Assembly (NCBI GenBank): GCA_965226855.1
Contig: CBDDEE010000028.1
Coordinates: 62,001-126,000, forward strand
DNA: 64,000 nucleotides
DNA from: JAUXJB01 sp965226855
GTDB taxonomy: Bacteria > Myxococcota_A > UBA9160 > SZUA-336
Direction of reading: 5' to 3'
The notes below the pieces were generated by a model. That model searched no databases. It saw only the letters and a list, made by a program, of their open reading frames with translations, and was not told the DNA's origin. Both the position numbers and the translations under genes were made by a program. Of the stretch, positions 51,847 to 61,455 are shown piece by piece. The first letter of the stretch is position 1, and the number at the start of each line of letters is the position of its first letter.

Positions 51847-52138
51847 GCTCGTCTCCTGTCGAAGTCTGACCATCTATGTGCCCTGTCGTCTAGCTTACAG
51901 GAGCGGGGACGCAGCCAGAAGCGCGCCTCGCCGCTCCGGGTAGAAGACCTGGATGTCCTTCGCTGGCATGACCGTTCCCCCTTTGTCGCTCCCGTGCGGC
52001 GCCACGCTTCCCCAGCTGTACGACGCCGTTCTGGCCGAGGCGTCAGACACACCAGCCCGCACGCAAGTTGCGATCGTCCCACCTTGTAGTAGGGCCGAGC
52101 GGTGTCACAATATCGCGGCAATTCGGGGGGGGAGGAGA

Positions 52139-54730
52139 ATGGATTTAAGACCGGAGACACGAGCGCGCGGAGCGATCCCGCGACTGGGCTGGCTCGCGCT
52201 CGTGGTTGCAGTCATTGCGGGCTGTGGCGAGCCGGTGTGTCCCGGCGACTACCTCAGTCCCGAGCTGCGCGGCAGGGTGGAGCAGCTCAAGGCCGACGTC
52301 GCCCGCGATCCGAGCTCGCCAGCTACCGCCGAGCAGCGGGCCAGCGTGCTATGGGAGTGGATGAACGCCTACTCGCACACCGGGCGAGAGATGAACGTAG
52401 ACGTGCCGCTGGTCGTTGCGAGAATCCTGGGATACGACGCCAGGACCCCGGACCTGCTTCGAAGGCTCGACATGTTCGTGCGCGAGTTGCAGATCCGGGA
52501 GGAGCGGCCGGACGCCATTGGCACGCTCTCGACGAACGGGACGGGGCCTTTCCCGGCCGGAAGCTATCAGACGATCGAGCAGACCTACACGGTGGGGGAG
52601 ATGCCTATGCTCCCCGGCGGAGGAGTGCTGGTCGGTCGCCATTTCATGACGAACGCGGGCTCGCTTCAGACGACCGACCCGACCGTAGACAACTACGCCT
52701 CGATCCGCTCCTCGAACCCGGACGCCCGGTTCGTTCCCGGCTCCATACCACTTCGCGGGATGCACGGCGGATTTCGTCGTGCTGCCGAGGCTCTCGTCTT
52801 CCGACTCGAGGAGGCCGCGCTAGAGACCGGAGATACGGTGACCGTAACCTACGGCGATACCAAGGGGGGGTCTAACGGGTTTCGGGTCCAGACGTACAGC
52901 AACGAGCGCTTCCCGCTCCCGCTCTACGTTGATCTCGAGGGACATGGGAACTTCTTCACGCTCCCCATCCAACCCTAGCGTGTCGTTGGGCTCCAGGCGT
53001 ACGGCGTCCATGGCTTCGCTCCCTCCGTGGTGCAGGTCGGTGAGCCCTTCACCGTCTCCGTGCGGAGCGAAGACATCCACTACAATCGCGCCACGAGCAG
53101 CTTCCCCGCCTATCAAGTGAGTCTGAACGCAGAGCCCTTCGCCGAGCTCGCGCCTGGTGACGGCGCCGTCTCGCTGATGACGGACCTGGTGCTGACGGAG
53201 CCGGGCGTCTACCGCTTCGGCTTCCGCTCTCCCGAGGGCAACGTCGTGGGCGCCAGCAACCCTGTGTGGGTGCAAGAGCAGCCGTTCTGGCGCGTCTACT
53301 GGGGCGACACCCACGGTCACTCGGGCTTCGCGGAAGGGCAGGGCACGTCGGATGCGTACCTCCGCTTTGGACGGGACGACGCGCGCCTCGACTTCCTCTC
53401 GCATTCCGAGCACGACCTATGGATGGACGACGCCGAGTGGGAAACGCTGCGAGAGAACGTGGAGCACTACACAGTAGAGGGTGAGTTCATCGCTTTCCTC
53501 GGCTACGAGTGGACGGTCAACACACGTCGCGGCGGACACCACAACGTGTTGTTTCGCACGCCTCGGGGCCGAGCCCGGGTTCCCGTGCAGGTGGCTTCGG
53601 TACCCTCAGAGCTCTACAGGCGTCTCGAGATCTCGAACGATCTCGAGGACGTTCTCGTCATTCCTCACGCACACCAGGCAGCCGACTGGCGCGTGACCAA
53701 CTCCAAGCTGGAGTCGCTGGTCGAGATCATGTCGATGCGGGGGACCTTCGAGTGGTTCGGACGCGAGTACCTGGCCCACGGTCACGAGGTCGGCTTTGTC
53801 GCGGGCTCCGACGATCATCTGAGTCACCCGGGCTACCCGACTCCCCTGACCTCGACTCTGGCTCAGCCTGGCGGACTCGCCGCGGTGCTGGCGACCGAGG
53901 AGACCTCCGATGGCATCTTCGACGCGCTCAAGCAGAGGCGCACGTAGGCGACGACCGGGCAACGTATCCTACTCGATGTGGAGCTTAACGAGGCGCCGAT
54001 TGGGAGCCGAACGCAATTCGCTGCCGAGCGCAGGCTCCGCGGGCGGGTCAGCGGCACCGCTCCGATTGATACGGTCACGGTGATCAAGAACCAGCAGGAG
54101 ATCTTTAGCGAGGACTTCCTGACCCTCGACGAGGGTGAGACGCGGTTCGTCGCGGTGAGCTTCTGGTCGCAGGCGGATCCCGGGATCCGCGACAATCCAC
54201 GCGGCTGGCGGATCTGGGAGGGCACGCTCAACGTGCGCGGTGCTCCGCTTGTCGCGGCCTCTGCACCCTCGTTTCGAAACCGGCTCGCGCAGTTCGTCTC
54301 GATCGATCCTTCGCACCCGAATCGCGTGAACTTCCGCACCTTCACCAGAGGCTCGAGCAGCACGATCGTGCTCGAGCTAGTGGATGCTGGCCCCGGCACC
54401 ACGATCGAGGTCGAGCTCGAGCCGAGCCTGGAGAGGCTCTCGAGCCCGTCGCTCTACCGTCAGCCAGCCCAGATTCCGGGACAGAAGCTCGAGCTGCGGC
54501 TCGCGGACCTTGTACAGGGCCGGGCAACGACGCCGGTGCACGTCGACCGCTTTCAGGACCACGTGATGCTGCGGCGCATCGATCCGGACGCGGCGCTGGA
54601 TAGGGAGTTCGAGTTCCTCGACGAGGACCGCGTGGGACAGGGCGACAGCTACTACGTCCGCGTTACGCAGCTCGATGGCGGGATCGCCTGGTCGAGCCCG
54701 ATCTGGGTGGGCGGACTGTCCGTTCCCTGA
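52139..54730 (+). pseudogene. DUF3604 family lipoprotein interrupted by two in-frame TAG codons
   Basis: One continuous frame of 864 codons from ATG 52139 (GGAGGAG ribosome site just upstream), broken only by TAG at 52976-52978 and 53945-53947. It begins with a lipoprotein signal (LALVVAVIAGCGEP). The DUF3604 core lies between the stops: FWRVYWGDTHGHSGFAEGQG, DARLDFLSHSEHDLWMDD, EFIAFLGYEWTV, VLVIPHAHQAADWR and GFVAGSDDHLSHPGYPTPLT, with the His and Asp residues of a PHP-like metal site. The second TAG falls in KQRRT-stop-ATTGQRILLD, where the family has Tyr (RRTYATTG). The third segment is the C-terminal beta domain ending IWVGGLSVP. Nonsense mutation, TAC-to-TAG error, or readthrough are possible. 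Confidence 0.82.
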
Positions 54731-54805
54731 GCGCCGGAGCCCCCTCTTCGCAGTGCCACTCCGATAGACTCTCGGTGGCGGCCGAAGCGCGACGAGGGAG
54801 AGAGT

Positions 54806-55544
54806 ATGGACCAACGTGTCTCCGCTGGAGGCCGCGAGCGCACCGGGCCACGGCGTCTCCGTCGGCTACCGGCGCTACGCGCTCGGGCTCTTCGCGTGGA
54901 GCTCGATGACAGTCATGACCGGGATGGCGCGCGGCTTTACGACGCTCGTGCTGGCCCGCATCGGCGTGGGAATAGGAGAAGCCGCGGGCTCTCCTCCCTC
55001 CCACTCCTTCATCTCCGACATCTTCCCTCCCGAGCGCCGTGCGACTGCGCTGTCGATCTACGCCCTCGGGATCCCGATCGGGGCGGCGCTCGGAAACCTC
55101 TTTCGTGGCTGGATCGGCGAGTTCTTCGGCCGGCGCACCGCGTTCTTCGTTGTGGGCGCGCCCGGGATCCTCCTCGTGCTCCTTGTGCGCCTGACGCTGC
55201 GCGAGCCGGAACGCGGTCTCTCCGAGGGCATCGAGGTCGAAGAGAAGACGGAGTCTGTCTGGAACGTGATCCGTTTCATGCTCAAGTTGCCCTCGTTCCG
55301 GCACATGTCGCTGGCCGCGGCCATCCTGCTGTTCATCGTCAACATCATCGGCCTCGGACTCGGGCCCCTCTTCGTTGGCTTCTTGAGCGACACCCTCGAG
55401 CCGTCGCTCGGCGTCGAGGCCATCCGCTACGCTCTGCTCGTTGTCGTCGTCGTCGGCAGTTCGTGGGCAGTCCTGCACTACTTCCTGGCGGCCCGCACCC
55501 TCCGGGCGGATCTCAAGGCCAAGGACGAGCCGATCGCAGCCTGA
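54806..55544 (+). pseudogene. MFS transporter remnant with N-terminal and internal deletions
   Basis: Pieces of a major facilitator superfamily permease of the glucarate/hexuronate type. The frame from 54816 begins at what is normally helix 3 (GLFAWSSMTVMTGMARGF) and runs through ARIGVGIGEAAGSPPSHSFI and PPERRATALSIYALGIPIGA to helix 6 and the central loop (LTLREPERGLSEGIEVEEK). After FRHMSLAAAILLF, about where helix 7 starts, it jumps to IVNIIGLGLGPLFVGFLSDT, the normal helix 11 region, and ends with helix 12. Helices 1-2 and 8-10 are missing, leaving 242 of the usual 420-440 residues. The ATG at 54806 is in another frame. Unlikely to transport. Confidence 0.8.
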
Positions 55545-55626
55545 GCAATGCGAGCGTTCGGGAAGGGCGTGCGCTCTCGGGGGCGGGGTTCGCTAGAGTG
55601 CGCGGGTCTCGAGTCTGGAGAGCGCT

Positions 55627-56256
55627 GTGATCGCCATCATCGACTACAAGGCCGGCAACTTGACGAGCGTCAAGCTCGCCCTCGACGCGCTCGGCGCGGA
55701 GTCGGAGATCACGGCGGACCCACGGAGGATCCGAGCTGCAGAACGCGTGGTCTTCCCGGGAGTGGGCGCCGCGGGCGCGGGCATGCAAGCCCTGACGGAG
55801 GTCCAATTGGTGCCGGTGCTGCGCGAGGTCATCGATGAGGGCAGGCCCTTTCTCGGCGTGTGCTTCGGGATGCAGCTGTTGTTCGACGACTCGGATGAAG
55901 ACGGGGGGACGGACTGCCTTGGCGTGATCGCTGGTGGGGTGCGCCGCTTTGCTCCGCGGGACCCCATGGACAAGATTCCCCACATGGGGTGGAACACGGT
56001 CCGGCAGCTGGCACCGCACCCGCTCTTCGCTGAGATCGACGACGAGAGTGAGTTCTACTTCGTCCACAGCTACTACTGTGCGCCCCGCGTCGCAAGTGAG
56101 ATCCTCGGAAGAACGAGCTACGCCGACGTCGATTTCGCCTCGGTGGTGAGTCGCGGCAACGTATTCGCCACGCAGTTTCACCCTGAGCGAAGCGGACGGA
56201 TCGGCCTGCGGCTGTACGAGAACTTCACGCGCTGGGACGGTCAGAGCGGATGCTGA
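55627..56256 (+). CDS. hisH: Imidazole glycerol phosphate synthase, glutamine amidotransferase subunit
   Basis: Supplies ammonia from glutamine to HisF for histidine and AICAR synthesis. 209 residues, GTG start. Class I amidotransferase triad: Cys in FLGVCFGMQLLF, His and Glu in FATQFHPERSG. Also the typical start MIAIIDYKAGNLTSVKLALD, the oxyanion strand VVFPGVGAAGAGM, and YFVHSYYCAP. It overlaps hisF by 7 bases. No other his gene is in the window, so the pathway genes are scattered or this pair serves a separate locus. Confidence 0.95.
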   Translation: MIAIIDYKAGNLTSVKLALDALGAESEITADPRRIRAAERVVFPGVGAAGAGMQALTEVQLVPVLREVIDEGRPFLGVCFGMQLLFDDSDEDGGTDCLGVIAGGVRRFAPRDPMDKIPHMGWNTVRQLAPHPLFAEIDDESEFYFVHSYYCAPRVASEILGRTSYADVDFASVVSRGNVFATQFHPERSGRIGLRLYENFTRWDGQSGC

Positions 56257-57026
56257 CGAGGCGCTTGATCCCGTGTCTCGACGTTCGGAACCGGCGTGTG
56301 ACCAAGGGCGTCAGGTTCCAGAACAACGTGGAGCTCGGCGATCCCATCGAGATGGCGGTGGGCTACTCGGACGGGGGCTGCGACGAGCTCGTCTTCTACG
56401 ACATCACCGCGAGTGCGGAAGGTCGCCCGATCGACATCGAGATGGTGCGGGACGTCGGTCGGGCGATCAGGATCCCCTTTGCCGTGGGTGGTGGCATCGC
56501 GAGCCTGGCCGACATGTACGCTGTGCTGGACGCCGGGGCGGAGAAGGTCTCGGTGAACTCGCTGGCCGTCGAGGATCCGGAGCTCATTCGCGAAGGGGCC
56601 CGTCAGTTCGGTAGCCAGTGCATCGTACTCGGGATGGACCCGGTGCGGACCGAAGACCCTCGTTTTCCGAGCGGATACGAGATCACCACCCGGGGCTTCC
56701 GCCGCCGCGCGGGGCTCGACGCCCTCGACTGGGCGCGGCGGGCCATGGAGATGGGTGTGGGAGAGATCGTCGTGAACTCGGTCGACGCGGACGGGACGCG
56801 CAGCGGGTTCGAGCTCGTGCTGACCAGAATGATCGCGCACGGCGTTCGCATCCCGGTGGTGGCCAGTGGGGGAGCCGGCACCGCCCAGCACCTGGTCGAC
56901 GTCTTCACCCGCGCGGACGCGAACGCCGCAATCATCGCGAGTATGATCCACACCGGCGAATACACGATCCGCCAGCTCAAACACGAACTCATCGCCGCCA
57001 AGATCCCAATCCGCCAGAAGTGGTAA
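56250..57026 (+). CDS. hisF: Imidazole glycerol phosphate synthase, cyclase subunit
   Basis: TIM barrel that cyclises PRFAR with ammonia from HisH. 258 residues. Key segments: RRLIPCLDVRNRRVTKGVRF with catalytic Asp11, DGGCDELVFYDITASAEGR, IPFAVGGGIASLADM, GAEKVSVNSLAVEDPELI, GEIVVNSVDADGTRSGFEL with the second catalytic Asp, and IPVVASGGAGTAQHLVDVF. The loop PSGYEITTRGFRRRAGLDAL is longer than in Thermotoga but common in other phyla. Starts 7 bases inside hisH, so the subunits are made together. Confidence 0.95.
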   Translation: MLTRRLIPCLDVRNRRVTKGVRFQNNVELGDPIEMAVGYSDGGCDELVFYDITASAEGRPIDIEMVRDVGRAIRIPFAVGGGIASLADMYAVLDAGAEKVSVNSLAVEDPELIREGARQFGSQCIVLGMDPVRTEDPRFPSGYEITTRGFRRRAGLDALDWARRAMEMGVGEIVVNSVDADGTRSGFELVLTRMIAHGVRIPVVASGGAGTAQHLVDVFTRADANAAIIASMIHTGEYTIRQLKHELIAAKIPIRQKW

Positions 57027-57176
57027 CGCGCCGCGGGCACCGGGACCGACGCCGTTGGAAGGGCGCGAGGTCCCCGGCATTCTCCGCTCCCCGCGCGCGC
57101 AGAGGGCTTGCTCGCCTCGGAACTCGCCTTCGGCTCGACTCGCAGGCCTTGTCGTTTCGGCAACCCGGCGGAAGTC

Positions 57177-57262
57177 GGAACTTGGGGACGGTCCTCAATC
57201 GGAACTTCTTGGTCCGATCGAGGAGTTGAACTGGTTCCGATCAAGGACCGTCCCCAAGTTCC
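57177..57262. repeat. 86-base palindromic element (hairpin family 1, copy 2)
   Basis: Arms GGAACTTGGGGACGGTCCTC onward and the complement ending at 57262 pair at nearly all of 30 positions. The loop contains CTTGGTCCGATCGAGGAGTT, the reverse complement of the loop in the copy at 45830-45909. Conservation of both arms and loop over 11 kb marks a genuine repeat family rather than two chance hairpins. Confidence 0.8.
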
Positions 57263-57279
57263 GTTCCCGTACGGCTGCC

Positions 57280-57370
57280 CTGCAAGCGCCGCGTATGCGG
57301 CGCGCGCAGCGAAGGCCCTTGGCCTGGGGGGAGGTGGGTGGCGCGCGGACGCCCGCGCGCCGGGTCCCAC
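57280..57370 (+). repeat. ~95-base dispersed GC-rich repeat (family 2), third copy
   Basis: CTGCAAGCGCCGCGTATGCG through CGCGCGCCGGGTCCCACG, with the internal GGAGGTGGGTGGCGCGCG as in the 47827-47919 copy. Here, as near 45.9 kb, it lies beside a family-1 palindrome, so the two families travel or nest together. Confidence 0.75.
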
Positions 57371-57373
57371 GAG

Positions 57374-58427
57374 ACTAGGTGTGGGACCTAAGCACGTTGT
57401 TGGCGGGTCTGTCTGAGTCTTGCCATGGGCGGTTTCTTTCCCAGGCTTCGATGGGGTCGGTGATGATTGTAGTGCTTGAGCCAGGCGGGAAGCGAGGCGG
57501 CCCGGATCGCGGAGGTCCGGAACGGTTGGCGATAGGCCCAGCGTCGCTTGAGCGTCTGGATGAAGCGCTCCGCCTTGCCGTTGGTCTTGGGCGTGTAGGG
57601 ACGGGTGAAGCTCTGCAGGATGCCTTCTTCCTCGCATAGCGTGCGGAAGGCCTTGGCCTCCGCATAGCACTTGGCGTTGTCCGTGAGCAGGCGCTGGCAG
57701 CGGATCCCGAGTCGCCCGAACCAGCGCAACGCTCGACGAAAGAACGCCACGGCGTACTTTGCGTTCTCGGCGGGCAGCACCTCGGCGTAGGCCAGGCGCG
57801 TATGGTCATCGACGCAGACGAACGCCACCTCCCAGCCCACTCCTCGCTTCTTGCGACTGCGATCGCCGTGAATCGCGTGTCCGACCCCCTCGATCCGCGC
57901 GAAGCGCTTGGCATCGATGTGGAACAGATCTCCAGGAGCGGCATGCTCGTAGCGCTGCGGCGGATCGAGCTCCTCCTCCAGCCGCCAAATCCGGCCCAGG
58001 CCCTGCTGCTTGAGATGCCGCGAGACCGTCGATGCCGGGATCCCGGTCTCCAGCGCGATCTCCCACGCGGTCTTCCGACGCCGCCGCAGCCGCTCCATGC
58101 GGCGAATCGCCTTGAGCGGCGTCCGTTTCGGGATTCGGTGCGGACGAGAGGACCGGTCCTGCAATCCGACCTGGCCTTCGGAGTCGAACCGGTTCAACCA
58201 TTTGTAGGCCGTCGGGCGGCTCACACCGGCTTCTCGAGCGGCACGAGCCAGCGGCCAACCCTGCTCTCGAACTCGCTGCGCCAAACGATGGCGAGCCCAC
58301 GGAGTCAGCTTCGCGTTAGGATGAAGTCGCACCTGGGGGTTCTCCTTGAAGTCTGAGGTCGTCGAACAACCCCATCTTCTCAGAGAGCCCTCAGGTGTAA
58401 ACAACGTCCTGGGGCACCACAACTAGC
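57374..58427. mobile_element. IS481-family insertion sequence (with CTAG target site)
   Basis: Body about 57380-58421 (1042 bases), the normal IS481 size, with ends TGTGGGACC and its imperfect inverted partner (minus strand TGTGGTGCC) and a shared inner ACGTTGTT. Flanks read ACTAGG at the left and ACTAGC at the right. IS481 of Bordetella is known to insert at NCTAGN with 6-base duplication; here five of six match. The right-hand CTAG contains the TAG stop of the hot-dog gene. Confidence 0.85.
57388..58332 (-). CDS. IS481-family transposase
   Basis: 314 residues from the GTG at 58332, which has AAGGAG about 8 bases upstream and gives the family-like start RLHPNAKLTPWARHRLAQRV; the frame extends to 58422 inside the terminal repeat. 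The N-terminal helix-turn-helix is ARAAREAGVSRPTAYKWLNR. The rve-type DDE core includes DLFHIDAKRFARI, VCVDDHTRLAYAEVLPAENA, RLLTDNAKCYAEAKAF and TPKTNGKAERFIQTLKRRWA with the final Glu. All acids present; probably active. Confidence 0.92.
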   Translation of the reverse strand: MRLHPNAKLTPWARHRLAQRVREQGWPLARAAREAGVSRPTAYKWLNRFDSEGQVGLQDRSSRPHRIPKRTPLKAIRRMERLRRRRKTAWEIALETGIPASTVSRHLKQQGLGRIWRLEEELDPPQRYEHAAPGDLFHIDAKRFARIEGVGHAIHGDRSRKKRGVGWEVAFVCVDDHTRLAYAEVLPAENAKYAVAFFRRALRWFGRLGIRCQRLLTDNAKCYAEAKAFRTLCEEEGILQSFTRPYTPKTNGKAERFIQTLKRRWAYRQPFRTSAIRAASLPAWLKHYNHHRPHRSLGKKPPMARLRQTRQQRA

Positions 58428-59262
58428 GCCTGGCGAGCTGGAAGATGCTCGTGTGGCGCAGGTAGGCCAGCTCTGCTCCCGCCTCGTCCAGAATTACGCC
58501 GTCTGCCTCGTGGTAGTGGTGACCCTTCCGAGTGTAGGCACGGAGCATGTGCCCGGCTACCACGAGCGTCTGGCCGGCCTCTGCGCGCGCCAGGTGTTGG
58601 ATGTGGCTCCGCGCGTGGATGGACGGTCCGTAGTCGTACGAGTGATGGGTCAGCGGGCTCATCACGCCCGCGATCCAGCCGGGATGAAGCACGGGGCGAT
58701 CGCCGCGCGTGAACGCAGGGTTGTCGTCCCCCTCCCGTTCGACGGCCCACGCTCTTGCAGCCTCCGCGGTGATCGGCCAAGCCATGGGCCGCAGGTCCTC
58801 GCCGACCCGGGCCGACGCCAGGGTGAGACGCGGTAGGCGCTCGGGCCGGGGCTCGGGCTCGCGCCGCACCGGCAGCTCGAAGGTATCGAACCAGGGCGCC
58901 CGGCCGAGACCGACGCGGCCGGCCAGCGTCGTCTCTCCCGTAGCCTTCTCCATCTGCAGCGCGAAGACCCCCTCGTCCTCCTCGGAGACGCGGACCGTGA
59001 GCTCGTCCCCGGGATAGGTCGGGCGGCGGAACGCGACCTCTGCCCAGCCGTCCGAGAGCCAGGTGTCTCCCAGCACGTCGAGGATCAGCGGTGTTGCCCA
59101 GCCGTACACCACGACGCCACCAACTAGAGCGGCGGCGTAGCCGTATTCCAAGGCGCCGCTCGTGGAGTGGATAGGGTTCTCGGGACGCGGGGCATCCGGG
59201 TCGTCCATGAACGCCACCAGGGTCGCCTCGACGGAGCTCCGTTTCGAGTCTATGCCAGCCAT
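58423..59262 (-). CDS. Hot-dog fold acyl-CoA dehydratase-like protein
   Basis: 279 residues from the ATG at 59262; the frame is open to 59487 but that part is antisense to the exporter gene. Two hot-dog halves are suggested by VVVYGWATPLILDVLGDTWL, SDGWAEVAFRRPTYPGDELT (substrate-binding strand typical of FAS1/MaoC-like dehydratases) and, in the second half, PSIHARSHIQHLARAEAGQT with GHMLRAYTRKGHHYHEADGV. The strict hydratase 2 signature is absent, so the reaction is uncertain. Its TAG stop lies in the CTAG beside the IS481, so it is intact. It is divergent from the MMPL gene with 84 bases between starts. Confidence 0.75.
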   Translation of the reverse strand: MAGIDSKRSSVEATLVAFMDDPDAPRPENPIHSTSGALEYGYAAALVGGVVVYGWATPLILDVLGDTWLSDGWAEVAFRRPTYPGDELTVRVSEEDEGVFALQMEKATGETTLAGRVGLGRAPWFDTFELPVRREPEPRPERLPRLTLASARVGEDLRPMAWPITAEAARAWAVEREGDDNPAFTRGDRPVLHPGWIAGVMSPLTHHSYDYGPSIHARSHIQHLARAEAGQTLVVAGHMLRAYTRKGHHYHEADGVILDEAGAELAYLRHTSIFQLARR

Positions 59263-61455
59263 CCTCTCTAGACCTCTTCCGTGTGCTCGAGCACCACGGG
59301 CCCAGTCTCTCACGCTGCGGTGCTGGGCGACCACTACACTGCCCCCATGACGGCGCTGGCGCGTTTCTCGATCGGGCATCCGCGCTGGGTTCTCTTCTTG
59401 CTTGGGGGCATCACGCTGCTGCTCGGCAGCGGCCTGCTGCGCCTCGACACCGAGGTCGGGTACCGTGCCTTCCTCGGGAAGCGACATCCCGCGGTCGTCG
59501 AGCTGGACGCCTTTGTGTCGCGCTTCGGCGCGGGGCTACCCATGGCGGCTGTCTGGAGCTGTGGAGGGTCGAGCCCCTGCGAGAGCGTGTTCGACGAGGC
59601 CTCGCTCCGCATGGCTCATCGAGTGACGAGCGCGCTCGTCGCCGTGCCAGGTGTGCAGCGCGTCGACAGTCCGGCTACGACCGGCCTGCTTGCTCCCGCG
59701 CGCTTCGGTCTGCCGCGCGCCCGGCTGCTGGCCCCAGAGGGGAGGCCCGCGGCCGACATCAACATTCTCGCAGCTCGAGCACTCTCAGACGAGACCTGGG
59801 TGCACCAGATCGTCTCCGCCGATGGTCGCTCCGGAGCCGTCCTTGTCACGCTGGAATCCAGCGATGGCAGGACGAGCCGACGCGTGTTCGACGCGCTGTC
59901 GCGCGCGCTTGATGAGGCGCGCGTCGTGGGCTTCGAGTTCGCGCTGGTGGGCGGGCCCGTCGAGTTCGTCGTTGCCGGCGACGAGCTGCAGTACCACACG
60001 GCGAGAATCATTCCGCTGATGCTGGCGCTCGTCGCTGTCATCCTGCTCGTGCTCTTTCGCAGCTGGCTGCCCGCGATAATCAGCCTGGCCGCCGTCGGAC
60101 TCGCGGTGGTCTGGACCTTCGGACTGCTGGGGTGGCTGCGCTGGCCTCTGAACAGCCTTACCTCGGCGCTGGCACCGCTGATCCTGGTGATCGGCGTCTG
60201 CGACGCGATCCACGTGCTCGCGCGCTTCGCCGCCGAAGAGGTCACGGGCCGAAGCGAGGAACGCGTCCTGGCCGCCTGCTCGGAAGTTGGTCCGACCTGC
60301 ACGCTGACCACGCTCACAACCGCGGTGGGTTTTGCCTCCTTTGCCGGAACCGGGCTCGAGAGCGTCGTGCGGTTCGGACTCAGCGCGGCCTTTGGGGTTC
60401 TCGCCGCGCTCTTCACGAGCTTCACGCTCCTGCCGATCGTGCTGCGCAGCCTTCGCGGGGCTGCGCCGAGTGAGTTCCAAACGGCCGCGCACTGGGAGCG
60501 CGGCCTCACACGGCTTGTGGCCTGGTCCGGCACGCGTCATCGGTCCGTACTCGGTGCGACCGGACTGATCTGTGCCGTGTCGCTCTGGGGTGTAACGCAG
60601 CTCGTGGTCGAGGCGAGCTTCGAGGATCTGTACGGCGAAGACAGTAAAGTGGTGCGCTGGACCCGGGAGGTCGCGCTGGCGCTGCGCCAGCCCGAGACGC
60701 TCGAGATCGAGCTCCGCCCGCCCGCGCAGACCGAGCCGGGCTCGCCGCTCGCGCTGAGCGTACTCGCCGACGTGGAGCGTGGCCTGCAGCGGATCGACGG
60801 GCTAGGGCCCACGCTCTCCGTGCTCGCCCCCCTCCGCGTGCTGCACCGGCTGGTGCGCGGGGGTGAGCTCGATCCCGAAACGAGCGAGGGGCAAGGGCTG
60901 CTGCGCCTGCTTCGGGCCGAGGACCCCGGAGGGGTCGCGCTCCTCGTCGACTTCCGTACGAGCGCGCTGCGCGTGAGTGCGCAGGCGGAGAAGCTGCCAC
61001 AGGAACGCTTGAACGCCTCGCTTCGTGACGTCCACGCACTCCTCGCAGCGGAGCTCCCGCCGGGCTGGACCGCAGTGGTGACAGGACCGCTGGCCGTTGT
61101 TCAACAGCTGGTCGAGGCGATCAGCCGCGCGCAGCTGCAGAGTTTTGTGGTGGCGTTCTCGATCGTGCTTGCGCTCGTTGCCGTGTACTTGCGCTCGCTG
61201 CTTGGCGCCACTCTCGTGCTGGTACCCACGCTCGTACCGGTCGTGTTCACGCTCGGAGCGATGGGGGCATTCGGCATCCGTCTCGACGTCGGGACGTCGA
61301 TGGTGGCTGCGGTGCTGCTGGGGCTTGCGGTCGACGACGCTCTGCACGTGGTCGTGCCGTTCTATGAACGGCGCAAGGCCGCCAGCTCGGCCACGACGGC
61401 GCTCGAGGCGGCGGTGCGCTCGCGCGGCCGGGCGCTGTGCACCACGTCCCTCGCC

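Larger units (their letters stand above)
57027..57379. other. Intergenic repeat region between hisF and IS481
   Basis: About 350 bases without a believable gene. The first 150 bases show nothing beyond GC-rich sequence. Then come an 86-base palindrome (57177-57262) and a ~91-base family-2 repeat (57280-57370), followed within 5 bases by the CTAG in which IS481 inserted. Long frames crossing here on both strands are out of codon pattern. Confidence 0.7.

Noticed and set aside
52976..53947. TAG decoded as pyrrolysine
   Set aside because: TAG ends glnD, efp, scpA and other normal genes here, and the family has Tyr at the second site. No pyl gene is seen in the window. Kept only as a remote option.
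56603..57670. 355-residue minus-strand frame spanning hisF, repeats and IS481
   Set aside because: Crosses three unrelated sequence units; Ser/Pro/Arg-rich shadow composition.
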